64,000 nt of DNA from Clostridia bacterium. GTDB lineage: Bacteria; Bacillota; Clostridia; Oscillospirales; CAG-272. The stretch covers positions 1 to 64,000 of the forward strand of contig JAFULR010000016.1 in NCBI GenBank assembly GCA_017483195.1, in the 5' to 3' direction. Shown here one piece after another: positions 22,583 through 31,319 of the stretch; position 1 is the first letter of the stretch, and each line of letters starts with the position of its first letter. The position numbers and the translations under genes are program-made. Below the pieces are notes generated by a model. It had not been told where the DNA came from and searched no databases. It was given only the letters and a program-made list of their open reading frames with translations.

Positions 22583-23767
22583 ATGAAAAAGGTACTTTTT
22601 ACTTCTGAATCCGTTACAGAAGGACATCCCGACAAAATTTGTGATAAGATTTCCGATGCGGTGCTTGACGCGCTTCTCGCTCAGGACCCATACAGCCGTG
22701 TAGCGTGTGAGACCTGCTGCACAACGGGTCTTGTAATGATAATGGGCGAGATCACAACAAAGGCAGTTATCGACTATCCCACCATCGTTCGCGAAACAGT
22801 TCGCGAGATCGGATATGACAGAGCGAAATACGGCTTTGACTGTGATTCCTGCGCGGTTCTCAGCTCCGTTCACGAGCAGTCCCCCGACATTGCTCTCGGT
22901 GTTGATAAATCCCTTGAGGCAAAGAACGGCGAGATCGTTGACCAGTACGATACGGGTGCGGGCGACCAGGGACTTATGTTCGGCTATGCTTGTGATGAAA
23001 CACCCGAGCTTATGCCCCTTCCCATTTCCCTTGCTCACAAGCTCGCGCTTCAGCTTACTAACGTGAGAAAGAACCACACTCTTGACTATCTCCGTCCCGA
23101 CGGAAAGACTCAGGTTACTATCGAATACCATGACGATGTTCCCGTAAGAGTTGATACAGTGGTTATTTCCACTCAGCACAGCGACTCCGTTACACTTGAA
23201 ACTATCCGCGAGGATCTTATAAATCACGTTATCACTCCTATAATTCCCGCAGAGCTTATGGATGCCCAAACCAAGATCTATATCAATCCCACAGGACGCT
23301 TCGTTGTTGGCGGCCCTGCAGGTGACTCCGGTCTTACGGGAAGAAAGATCATCGTTGATACATACGGCGGATACTCCCGTCACGGCGGCGGCGCATTCTC
23401 CGGTAAGGACCCCACAAAGGTTGACCGTTCCGCTTGCTATGCTACAAGATATATCGCAAAGAATATCGTTGCTGCAGGACTTGCTAAGAAGTGCGAGGTT
23501 CAGCTTGCATATGCTATCGGTATTGCAAAGCCCGTTTCCGTTATGATCGATACCTTTGGTACGGCAGTCGTTGACGAGGCTCTTATCTCCGAGGCGGTGC
23601 AGAAGCACGTTGACCTTCGTCCCGCAGCTATTATCGACAGATTCCAGCTCCGCAGACCCATCTACAGCGCAACTGCTGCTTACGGTCATATGGGACGTGA
23701 GGATATCAATGCTCCTTGGGAGCAGAGAGATCTTGCGCCCATCCTTCGCGCAGAGCTTTTGAAATAA
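22583..23767 (+). CDS. metK: S-adenosylmethionine synthetase
   Basis: A 394-residue MetK, making SAM from methionine and ATP in the cytoplasm. It begins with [20 protein letters not shown], contains the [12 protein letters not shown] hexapeptide region, [20 protein letters not shown] and the P-loop-like [16 protein letters not shown]. Length and all signature motifs are normal. It stands alone under the SAM-I riboswitch, the expected feedback control. Confidence 0.98.
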   Translation: MKKVLFTSESVTEGHPDKICDKISDAVLDALLAQDPYSRVACETCCTTGLVMIMGEITTKAVIDYPTIVRETVREIGYDRAKYGFDCDSCAVLSSVHEQSPDIALGVDKSLEAKNGEIVDQYDTGAGDQGLMFGYACDETPELMPLPISLAHKLALQLTNVRKNHTLDYLRPDGKTQVTIEYHDDVPVRVDTVVISTQHSDSVTLETIREDLINHVITPIIPAELMDAQTKIYINPTGRFVVGGPAGDSGLTGRKIIVDTYGGYSRHGGGAFSGKDPTKVDRSACYATRYIAKNIVAAGLAKKCEVQLAYAIGIAKPVSVMIDTFGTAVVDEALISEAVQKHVDLRPAAIIDRFQLRRPIYSATAAYGHMGREDINAPWEQRDLAPILRAELLK

Positions 23768-24244
23768 TTAATACTATGTTCGCACTCGCTTTGCGCTGAT
23801 GTTTTGCCTACTTTTCCAAAAGTAGGCGCGCGCCGCGCAGGCGAATACGCCCGTTTTCTTTTTGTTAGCTTTTTCTTTTGGGGCTACTTTTCCAAAAGAA
23901 AAAGCGGCTAAATGGTTTTGATATTAAAAGTTAGTGGATTTGGACTGTTCTTTTTCGAGAAAAAGAACCAAAAAGCTTTTAATCGCTTGGTTTGATCGGA
24001 TTCGGCGCAAATTTTCGATAATTCACGGGTGAATTATCGGTTTTGAAGCTCCGATATCATCCTTACACGCGAGCGTGACGGCTGATATCGATACGAAAAA
24101 TCAAATCGAGGATTTGATTTTTATAAAATTTGCTTTATCGGTGCATATCCGTTTATATGCGAAGCAAATGAAATTTACAATTATTGTGACCTCAAATGTA
24201 ATAGTGCATTTGAGGTCATTTCAGATTATGAAAGGAGGATACCG
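23768..24244. repeat. Palindrome-rich gene-free gap after metK
   Basis: No gene is visible in 477 bp. It holds CCTACTTTTCCAAAAGTAGG near 23808, a GCTTTTTCTTTTGG...CCAAAAGAAAAAGC inverted pair, a TTCTTTTTCGAGAAAAAGAA palindrome near 23950, AAAAATCAAATC-gag-GATTTGATTTTT (24098-24124), GCATAT-ccgttt-ATATGC, and TGACCTCAAATG-taatagtg-CATTTGAGGTCA (about 24189-24220). The last could be a terminator. The first units resemble those at 19.9 and 29.9 kb, which makes this a dispersed repeat family. Confidence 0.65.
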
Positions 24245-26473
24245 ATGGCTAAAAAGGCATATGAAGTAATTGACGAAAACGGAATATCCATGCTTGAAGG
24301 CTCTGTTGAGGGGATAATATATTCCAATGAAGAAAACGGATATACCATTCTTGAGCTTGTCACAGACAAAAATGAGCTTGTCACGGCGGTCGGTATTATG
24401 CCTTACGTCGGAGAGGGTGAAAGCCTCAAGGTTTACGGAAAATGGGTACATAATCCAAAGTACGGCAGGCAGTTTTCCGTTTCATCTTATGAAAAGGTAA
24501 TGCCTGCGGACGAGGTGTCAATACTCAGATACCTTGCTTCGGGTGCTATCAAGGGTATAGGACCTAAAACTGCGCAGAGAATAGTTGACGTTTACGGCAA
24601 GGACACCTTCGACGTTATAGAAAACCACCCCGAATGGCTCGCGGAAATATCGGGAATAACTCCTAAAAAGGCGCGTCAGATCGGTGAGGAATTTCAGAAG
24701 AGCGCGGGAATGCGAAGCACGATGATGTTTTTCCGCGAATTTTTCGGCGCGGCACTTACAATGAAGATCTATAAGCGATTTGGCGCGAAAAGCGTTGAGC
24801 TTGCAAAGGAAAACCCGTATATACTATGTGAGGAGATAGACGGCATAGGCTTTGAAAAGGCTGACGGAATGGCGCGCTCGCTCGGATTTTCCGCAGAAGG
24901 ACTTGAGAGAATAAGCTCCGGTATTATCTATATGATGCGATACAGGATCACGCAGAACGGCCACGTTTGCTTGCCGGAGGATCTGCTCATATCAAGCGCG
25001 GCAAAGCTGCTTGAGGTGGGTGAGGACGCAATAATCGCTTCTCTTGCGTTGCTTACGTCACAGAACAAAATAAGAAGCGTAAAGCGCGAAGGCGTTAAAT
25101 ATATTTACGAAAAGGAGAGCTACGACTCGGAAAAATACATCGCTCGTAAGCTCGACCTCATAGATAAGGTCTGCGCATCGGTCGGTGTTCAGGATATGCA
25201 GGCATTTATCAGCCGCGAGGAGAGAAAGAGCGGCATTGAATACGCACCGCTACAGAAAAAGGCGATAGCGGCGTCACTTGAGGACGGCGTTATGATACTT
25301 ACGGGCGGCCCCGGAACGGGTAAGACCACCGTAGTTCGCGCGCTTATAGAAATATTTGACAGTATGGGACTTGACGTAGCCCTCGCCGCTCCCACGGGAC
25401 GCGCCGCGAACCGTATGAGTGAGGCTACGAGCCGCGAGGCAAAGACGATACACCGCCTTCTTGAGATGGATTTTTCCGAGAATATATACGGAAAATTCAA
25501 CCGTGACGAGAATAATCTTCTCGACGAGGACGTTATTATCGTGGACGAAGCATCAATGATAGACCAAAATCTGATGTGCGCGCTGCTTAAAGCTATAAAG
25601 CCGGGAGCAAGACTTATAATAATTGGCGACAGTGATCAGCTGCCAAGCGTTGGAGCGGGAAATGTTTTGCGCGATCTGATCGATAGCGGCAGATTTTCCA
25701 CCATCAGACTCAATGAAATTTTTCGTCAGGCATCCGAGAGCCTGATTGTTACCAATGCCCACGAGATCAATGCGGGAAGGATGCCGGAGCTTTCCGTCAA
25801 GGATAAGGATTTCTTCTTCCTTCCTAGGCAGAGCGATGCGGAGATCGCTTTCACTGTGGGAGATCTTTGTAAAAACAGACTTCCAAAGGCTTACGGAACG
25901 CGACTTACCGCAAATATGCAGGTCATCTCACCCTCGCGAAAGGGCGAGGCAGGTACGGAAAACCTTAACGTTTTACTTCAGAACACATTGAATCCCGAGC
26001 AATTCGGTAAGAAGGAATACAAATACCGTCAGACCGTTTTCCGTCAGGGCGACAGGGTTATGCAGACTAAGAATAATTACGATCTTGAGTGGAAAAGGGA
26101 TGACGGAACAAACGGAAACGGTGTTTTCAACGGTGATATCGGATTTATTTACGATATTGATTTCAAGGAACAGTTCATGGAGATCGTTTTCGAGGACCGA
26201 TGTGTAAAATATGACTTTTCCTACCTTGAGGAGCTTGAGCATGCCTATGCTATAACGGTTCATAAAAGTCAGGGAAGTGAGTACCCAATAGTAATCATTC
26301 CCGCGTATAGCGCCCCCCATATGCTTTTAACAAGAAACATGCTCTATACCGCGGTAACAAGAGCACAGAATATGGTCATTATCGTCGGGCGTGAGGATAT
26401 AGTCAAAACAATGGTCGATAATAATAGACAGTCCTTGCGATACACGGGGCTTGCGCGCCTTTTCGAAGTGTGA
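24245..26473 (+). CDS. recD2: RecD2-type SF1B DNA helicase
   Basis: A 742-residue RecD2 (YrrC-type) helicase, a 5'-3' ATP-dependent DNA unwinding enzyme that acts without RecBC in Firmicutes. The N-terminal OB-like domain is followed by helix-hairpin-helix segments (IKGIGPKTAQRIV, ISGITPKKARQ, IDGIGFEKADG). Motif I is GGPGTGKTT near residue 353, motif II VIVDEAS, and motif VI lies in the C-terminal AYAITVHKSQGSEYP and YTAVTRAQ. GAAAGGAGG lies before the ATG. The comF gene starts 1 bp after its stop, so they are co-transcribed. Confidence 0.95.
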   Translation: MAKKAYEVIDENGISMLEGSVEGIIYSNEENGYTILELVTDKNELVTAVGIMPYVGEGESLKVYGKWVHNPKYGRQFSVSSYEKVMPADEVSILRYLASGAIKGIGPKTAQRIVDVYGKDTFDVIENHPEWLAEISGITPKKARQIGEEFQKSAGMRSTMMFFREFFGAALTMKIYKRFGAKSVELAKENPYILCEEIDGIGFEKADGMARSLGFSAEGLERISSGIIYMMRYRITQNGHVCLPEDLLISSAAKLLEVGEDAIIASLALLTSQNKIRSVKREGVKYIYEKESYDSEKYIARKLDLIDKVCASVGVQDMQAFISREERKSGIEYAPLQKKAIAASLEDGVMILTGGPGTGKTTVVRALIEIFDSMGLDVALAAPTGRAANRMSEATSREAKTIHRLLEMDFSENIYGKFNRDENNLLDEDVIIVDEASMIDQNLMCALLKAIKPGARLIIIGDSDQLPSVGAGNVLRDLIDSGRFSTIRLNEIFRQASESLIVTNAHEINAGRMPELSVKDKDFFFLPRQSDAEIAFTVGDLCKNRLPKAYGTRLTANMQVISPSRKGEAGTENLNVLLQNTLNPEQFGKKEYKYRQTVFRQGDRVMQTKNNYDLEWKRDDGTNGNGVFNGDIGFIYDIDFKEQFMEIVFEDRCVKYDFSYLEELEHAYAITVHKSQGSEYPIVIIPAYSAPHMLLTRNMLYTAVTRAQNMVIIVGREDIVKTMVDNNRQSLRYTGLARLFEV

Positions 26474-26474
26474 T

Positions 26475-27266
26475 ATGGGATTTATCGATCTAATAGAGAA
26501 CCTTGTCTTTCCACCGAAATGCGCAAATTGCGGCGAGCTTTTAAACGTTGAGCTTGCGAAAAAGCAAACAGAGGCTCTTTGCGTGGCTTGCAGGGCACAG
26601 CTTGAATCGGAAAAGGCTATCGAATGTCAGCGCTGCGGACTTCAGATGAGGTTTTGCCGCTGTATGCCTAAAAAGATGGAAAAGGCACAGTGTACAGCCC
26701 TCTTAAAGCTCGTTTTGTACAGACCTGCCGACGATAAAATGAAGATCAAGCCATTTATATACTCTATAAAGCACTCATATAATAAGGTTAGCTTCAAATT
26801 TGTTGCCGAGCAGATGAGGGAGCTTCTTATCCCCGAAATGAGAGCATATTCTCTTGCGCCAAAGGATTGTGTTATCGCGTATATGCCGCGCTCCCATAAA
26901 AATAAGGCACAGGACGGCTTTGACCAAAGCCTTGGGATGGCTAAGGAGCTTTCTGAAATTACGGGGATCGAGCTTGTGCGCTGCTTTAAACGAAAAATAT
27001 TTTCCAAGCAGCAAAGAGATCTAAATCGGTTTGAGCGCCAGCTTAATATGTCCTCAGCATACGAATTACTCGATGTTGATGATAAAATAAAGGATAAAAC
27101 GGCGATACTCGTTGACGATATCGTCACCACTGGCTCTTCAATGGCGGCGTGCGCAAGATTACTTTATTCGGAGGGAGCTTACTCGGTTTTTGGAGTGAGT
27201 ATAGGGATCACCGAAAAAAGCAAAAAAATAAAGCACAAAACGATTGATTTGTTTGTATTTTTATGA
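26475..27266 (+). CDS. comF: ComF family phosphoribosyltransferase-like protein
   Basis: A 263-residue ComF-type protein. The N terminus has a four-plus cysteine zinc-binding cluster (CANC...CVAC...CQRC...CRC) and the C-terminal half a phosphoribosyltransferase fold with the PRPP-binding loop ILVDDIVTTGSS. In B. subtilis the family is needed for uptake or conversion of transforming single-stranded DNA. The ATG at 26475 is 1 bp after the recD2 stop; a frame reaching upstream overlaps recD2 and has no merit. Confidence 0.9.
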   Translation: MGFIDLIENLVFPPKCANCGELLNVELAKKQTEALCVACRAQLESEKAIECQRCGLQMRFCRCMPKKMEKAQCTALLKLVLYRPADDKMKIKPFIYSIKHSYNKVSFKFVAEQMRELLIPEMRAYSLAPKDCVIAYMPRSHKNKAQDGFDQSLGMAKELSEITGIELVRCFKRKIFSKQQRDLNRFERQLNMSSAYELLDVDDKIKDKTAILVDDIVTTGSSMAACARLLYSEGAYSVFGVSIGITEKSKKIKHKTIDLFVFL

Positions 27267-27306
27267 TACAATAATACAGATATGTTATTTGACAGGAGGG
27301 AACGGA

Positions 27307-28332
27307 ATGTTTGACTTTACAACCGATATTGGAATAGACCTTGGAACGTCGTCCGTTCTCGTCTATGTTAAAGATAAGGGAATAGTTCTTCGTGAGCCGA
27401 GCGTAGTCGCTATCGATAATAATACGGGCAATATAGTTCGCATTGGCAAAGAGGCTCAGCAAATGGTCGGCAGAGCGCCCGAAAACGTTTCCATTGTTCG
27501 CCCAATAAAGGATGGAGTTATCAGTCAGTACAGCGCCACTCTCAAAATGCTTCAGCATTTTATAAAGGAATCCTGCGGCTCGGTGTTTGTGCGTCCGAGA
27601 GTAATGATCTGTGTGCCGTCCGAGATAAGCGAGGCGGAGGAGATGACCATTATGAACGCGGTCAACCAGGCAGGAGCGCGTCAGACCATACTTATCGAGG
27701 AGCCGGTTGCCGCCGCCATCGGAGCGGGCATAAATATCGATGCTCCCGAGGGGCATATGGTTGTTGATATTGGCGGAGGCACTACGGATATCGCGGTTAT
27801 TTCCTATGGCGGAGTTGTTGTTTCAAAATCCGTAAGGATAGCGGGCAACGAGCTTGACGAGGCTATTATGTCCTATATGAGAAAGCACTATAAGGTGCTT
27901 ATCGGAGAGCGCACCGCAGAGGAGATCAAAATAAAGGTCGGCAAGGTGTTTGACGTTCCGTCGAAAAAGCCCACCGAGATCAAGGTGAAGGGAAGATGCC
28001 TTGTTAAGGGCTTGCCCAAGGTTGTCAACTTCAGTGCAAATGAAACACTCGATGCTATTATGGAGCCGCTCACGGCAATAATTGATACGATCTGTCACGT
28101 TATAGAGCAAACACCCCCTGAGCTTTTGGGTGACGTTTATAAAAACGGCATTACGCTTACGGGCGGCGGAGCAAAGCTGACAGGACTTGATAAGCTTATA
28201 GAAAAGACCACGGGACTTCGCGCCCGTGTTGCGAGCGATCCGATTTCGTGCGTTGCCCTCGGAGAGGGAAAATCGCTTGAAAACCTTGAAAACGGCGCAC
28301 TTGGATTTCTTGGCAGCTTTGGAAACAGTTAA
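27307..28332 (+). CDS. mreB: Actin-like cell-shape protein MreB/Mbl
   Basis: A 341-residue bacterial actin that forms membrane-bound filaments guiding peptidoglycan synthesis. ATP-binding segments are GIDLGTSSVLVYVKDKG, the IEEPVAAAIGAG region, VVDIGGGTTDIAVISYGG and TLTGGGAKLTGLD. The ATG at 27307 has AGGAGG upstream. No mreC or mreD follows, so it is an isolated paralogue like Mbl or MreBH rather than the morphogene operon copy. Confidence 0.92.
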   Translation: MFDFTTDIGIDLGTSSVLVYVKDKGIVLREPSVVAIDNNTGNIVRIGKEAQQMVGRAPENVSIVRPIKDGVISQYSATLKMLQHFIKESCGSVFVRPRVMICVPSEISEAEEMTIMNAVNQAGARQTILIEEPVAAAIGAGINIDAPEGHMVVDIGGGTTDIAVISYGGVVVSKSVRIAGNELDEAIMSYMRKHYKVLIGERTAEEIKIKVGKVFDVPSKKPTEIKVKGRCLVKGLPKVVNFSANETLDAIMEPLTAIIDTICHVIEQTPPELLGDVYKNGITLTGGGAKLTGLDKLIEKTTGLRARVASDPISCVALGEGKSLENLENGALGFLGSFGNS

Positions 28333-28335
28333 TTT

Positions 28336-28368
28336 AAAAATCACGAGGAGTGCTTCTTCGTGATTTTT
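28336..28368 (+). terminator. mreB terminator
   Basis: AAAATCACGAGGAG and CTTCTTCGTGATTTTTT form an imperfect stem with T6. It lies directly after mreB and ends 20 bp before pepD. Confidence 0.8.
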
Positions 28369-28388
28369 TGAAAAAAGGAGATGGATTT

Positions 28389-29834
28389 ATGGTTGAACAG
28401 ATGGTTACAAAGGGTTATAGCCCCCAAAAGGTACTTGCTTATTTTGAGGAGCTTTGTAAGATTCCTCACGGCTCCGGAAATGAGGAAGAGGTTGCAAAAT
28501 ATATAGAAAATTTTGCGCGTGAGCGCGAGCTTTTCGTTATAAGAGATAAAAATAATAACGTGTTTATAAGAAAAGAGGCTACCGCGGGATATGAGAATGC
28601 GCCTGCGTATCTTCTTCAGGGACATACGGATATGGTCTGCGCCAAGGAGACCTCATCTGCGCACGATTTTGAGCGCGACGCACTCCACCTTTATATGGAA
28701 AACGGTTGGTTAAGAGCAAGAGGAACAACACTTGGCGGCGATGACGGTATTGCCGTTGCGTTTATGCTTGCGCTTCTTGACGGTGAGATAGAGGAGCATC
28801 CCACACTCGAGTGCCTTTTCACCACAGAGGAGGAAACGGGACTTGGCGGTGCTGAGAGCTTTGATTATTCCGTGGTTACGGCTAAAAGAATGATCAATCT
28901 CGACTCCGAAAGCGAGGGTGAGGTCTGTGCGGGATGCGCAGGCGGCGTAAGAAGCAAGATAAGCTTTACGCCCACGCTCCAAAAATCAAGCGGCGATATC
29001 ATCACTCTTTCCATTGACGGACTTTTCGGCGGTCACTCGGGAGTTGAGATCAACTGCGGCAGAGCAAATGCTATCATTATGGCTGCAAATATTCTTTTTG
29101 AAATTTCAAATGAACAGGAGCTTGATCTTGTTTCTCTTGTTGGTGGTGAAAAGGATAATGCTATTCCGCGTATGTGCGAGGCAAAATTCGTAGTTGAGGA
29201 TTCCGAAAAGGCTGTTGATCTGATCGAGGAGCTTGATTCTAAAATCAGAGAAGAACTTTGTGAGGCTGACGCGGGACTTAAAATATCCGTTTGCGTTGAA
29301 AATGACGTAGAAGACGTTGATACCTTGGTCGAGGGAGCGAAGCTGATCGAAATGCTTGAAAATATAAAGGTAGGCGTGCTTAGTATGAGCGCACATCTTG
29401 AGGGACTTGTTGAATGTTCAAGAAACCTCGGCGTCATTGAGGTGAACGGAGAGAGTGCATATATTACCTATTCCTCGCGCTCAGCAAAGGAAGAGCAGAT
29501 CGAGCTCTCAATTGCTCAGGTGAACGAGCAGGTGGAAGCGCTCGGCGCGAGCGTTCGTCACACGGGCAGATATCCCGGTTGGGATTTCATTCCCGAAAGC
29601 GAGCTTCGTGACACTTACGTTAAAAAGTTCAAGGAAATTATGGGTAAGGATGTGCAGACTGTTGTTATCCACGCAGGACTTGAATGCGGTATCATCAAGA
29701 GCCGTATTCCCGATATGGATATCATCTCGGTCGGTCCTAATATGAGAAACATCCATACTCCCGACGAAGCGCTTCAGCTTGAAAGCTGCGAAAGACTTTT
29801 CACCGTTCTTAAAGCGGTTCTTTCAAATAAATAA
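28389..29834 (+). CDS. pepD: Aminoacyl-histidine dipeptidase (PepD, M20 family)
   Basis: A 481-residue cytosolic M20 metallopeptidase that would cleave Xaa-His dipeptides. Metal ligands are in LLQGHTDMV, the GGDDGIAVA aspartate, the EETGLGGA glutamates and LDSESEG. The dimerisation/lid domain (GGHSGVEINCGRANA) and the C-terminal HAGLECGII histidine are present. The ATG at 28389 follows AAAAGGAG; earlier in-frame codons overlap the mreB terminator. Confidence 0.93.
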   Translation: MVEQMVTKGYSPQKVLAYFEELCKIPHGSGNEEEVAKYIENFARERELFVIRDKNNNVFIRKEATAGYENAPAYLLQGHTDMVCAKETSSAHDFERDALHLYMENGWLRARGTTLGGDDGIAVAFMLALLDGEIEEHPTLECLFTTEEETGLGGAESFDYSVVTAKRMINLDSESEGEVCAGCAGGVRSKISFTPTLQKSSGDIITLSIDGLFGGHSGVEINCGRANAIIMAANILFEISNEQELDLVSLVGGEKDNAIPRMCEAKFVVEDSEKAVDLIEELDSKIREELCEADAGLKISVCVENDVEDVDTLVEGAKLIEMLENIKVGVLSMSAHLEGLVECSRNLGVIEVNGESAYITYSSRSAKEEQIELSIAQVNEQVEALGASVRHTGRYPGWDFIPESELRDTYVKKFKEIMGKDVQTVVIHAGLECGIIKSRIPDMDIISVGPNMRNIHTPDEALQLESCERLFTVLKAVLSNK

Positions 29835-29840
29835 ATTCAC

Positions 29841-29874
29841 AAAAAAGCAGAAGGCATCGCCTTCTGCTTTTTTA
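29841..29874 (+). terminator. pepD terminator
   Basis: AAAAAGCAGAAGGC-atc-GCCTTCTGCTTTTTT, 7 bp after the stop codon. Confidence 0.9.
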
Positions 29875-29879
29875 TAATT

Positions 29880-30398
29880 TAAAATTTGCACAAACCCACT
29901 TGTTGTTTCGTCCACCTTTTCAAAGGTGGCGCCCTGCGCGTAGCAGAGCCGCGCGGCTCGAGCGCAACAGCGTTTCTTTTTGGGAACTTTTTCTTTGCGC
30001 TTATTTCGTCAAAGAAAAAGTGGATAAACGGTAAATAGTTACTAAGATTAGTGGCTCTGTTTTTAGATAGCGAAGCTCTTTAACGCTTTTTCTTTTGAGA
30101 CAACAGGCACAAAAGAAAAAGCTTGGCAAAAAGAAAATGCCGAGATGCGCTCACGCCGCGCGGCGCCACTACTCGTGGAGAGCCCGCTTTTGAAAAAGCG
30201 GGGCAAAACAATCGCATTGGCTTGTGCGAACAAGGTGCGCTCTAAACCCAAATTCCGATTCCAATTTCGCCACCTCGAAAAAAGTCGATAAAAAGTTTTA
30301 ATAAAGTAAAAAAAGGACTACACAAAAACGATATTATATGTTATAATATAGAATGAATTATAATGAAAAGTTTACTCTTTTTCAGAAAGGGGCTTAAA
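29880..30398. repeat. Palindrome-rich gene-free gap before rlmB
   Basis: No gene is seen. The gap holds CCACCTTT-tc-AAAGGTGG, a GCGCGGC-type GC palindrome, AAGAAAAAGTGGATAAACGG with complementary TTTTTCTTT tracts, and CCGCTTTTGAAAAAGCGG. The stretch AAAGAAAAAGTGGATAAACGG...TTAGTGG near 30008-30056 is alignable with 23895-23940, which marks a shared dispersed element. A TATAATATAGAATG stretch near 30342 could hold the rlmB promoter. Confidence 0.6.
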
Positions 30399-31280
30399 AT
30401 GAGAGAAAATAATTACAAAAATAACGGAAAAAACAAGAATTTTAATAAAAAAGACGTAAGCGTGTCGCGTCGTGACGATCGCGATGCCGCAAAGAGCAAA
30501 AAGCAATACTACAAGGAACCCGTAGAGATGGACGAGGGTGAGCTTGGCGGTCTTGTTATAGGAAGAAATGCCGTTCGTGAGCTTCTTAAAAGCGGAAGAG
30601 CGGTGGATAAGCTTCTTGTAAGCAAGGGCGACCGCGAGGGCTCCATCGTTGTTCTCGTCGCGCAGGCGATTGAGCGCGGAATTCCCGTTGTTGAGGTGGA
30701 TCGTGCAAAGCTTGACGGTATGGCAGGTATGAGTCAGCACCAGGGTGTTATAGCTATGGCGGCGGAAAAGGAGTATTGCTCTGTTGAGGATCTCCTTGAG
30801 ATCGCTCGTGAGAGAGGAGAGGCGCCCCTTATCGTTATTTCCGACGGTATTACCGACCCCTATAATCTCGGCTCGCTTATCCGTTGCGCCGAGGGAGTTG
30901 GCGCGCACGGACTCATCATTCCCAAACGCAGAGCATCGGGCCTTACACCCCTTGTATCAAAGTCGAGCGCGGGCGCTATCGAGCATCTTGCGGTTGCAAA
31001 GGTGTCTAATATCGCGCAGACCATCGAGGAGCTTAAGGAGCAAAACATCTGGGTCTATGCGGCAGAGGCAGGGGGACAGGCTTATTACGATACCGATTTC
31101 ACGGGCGGATGCGCTATAGTTTTCGGAAGCGAGGGTGAGGGCGTTTCACAGCTTGTTAAGCAGAGAAGCGACGTTATAGTTTCAATACCCATGTACGGAC
31201 ACGTTAATTCATTTAACGTTTCAACTGCCGCTGCGGTTATTCTTGCAGAGGCTTCAAAGCAACACAGAAAAGGAAAATAA
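30399..31280 (+). CDS. rlmB: 23S rRNA 2'-O-ribose methyltransferase (TrmH/SpoU family, RlmB-like)
   Basis: A 293-residue SPOUT methyltransferase. A Lys/Asn-rich basic N terminus of about 45 residues is followed by the RNA-binding domain (IGRNAVRELLKSG) and the trefoil-knot domain with DGITDPYNLGSLIRCAEGVG, FGSEGEGV and SIPMYGHVNSFNVSTAAAV, the SAM-binding signatures. It probably methylates a guanosine ribose in 23S rRNA; the exact site in this lineage is not certain. AAAGGGG precedes the ATG at 30399. Confidence 0.92.
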   Translation: MRENNYKNNGKNKNFNKKDVSVSRRDDRDAAKSKKQYYKEPVEMDEGELGGLVIGRNAVRELLKSGRAVDKLLVSKGDREGSIVVLVAQAIERGIPVVEVDRAKLDGMAGMSQHQGVIAMAAEKEYCSVEDLLEIARERGEAPLIVISDGITDPYNLGSLIRCAEGVGAHGLIIPKRRASGLTPLVSKSSAGAIEHLAVAKVSNIAQTIEELKEQNIWVYAAEAGGQAYYDTDFTGGCAIVFGSEGEGVSQLVKQRSDVIVSIPMYGHVNSFNVSTAAAVILAEASKQHRKGK

Positions 31281-31319
31281 TACTTTTTTATGATAAATTT
31301 TGAAAAGGAGGTAATTTGA

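Noticed and set aside
27244..27306. N-terminal extension of MreB by 21 residues
   Set aside because: The extension is not found in MreB proteins and overlaps the ribosome binding site AGGAGG that serves the ATG at 27307.
30063..30251. 62-residue minus-strand frame before rlmB
   Set aside because: It runs through palindromic repeat sequence with no start signals.
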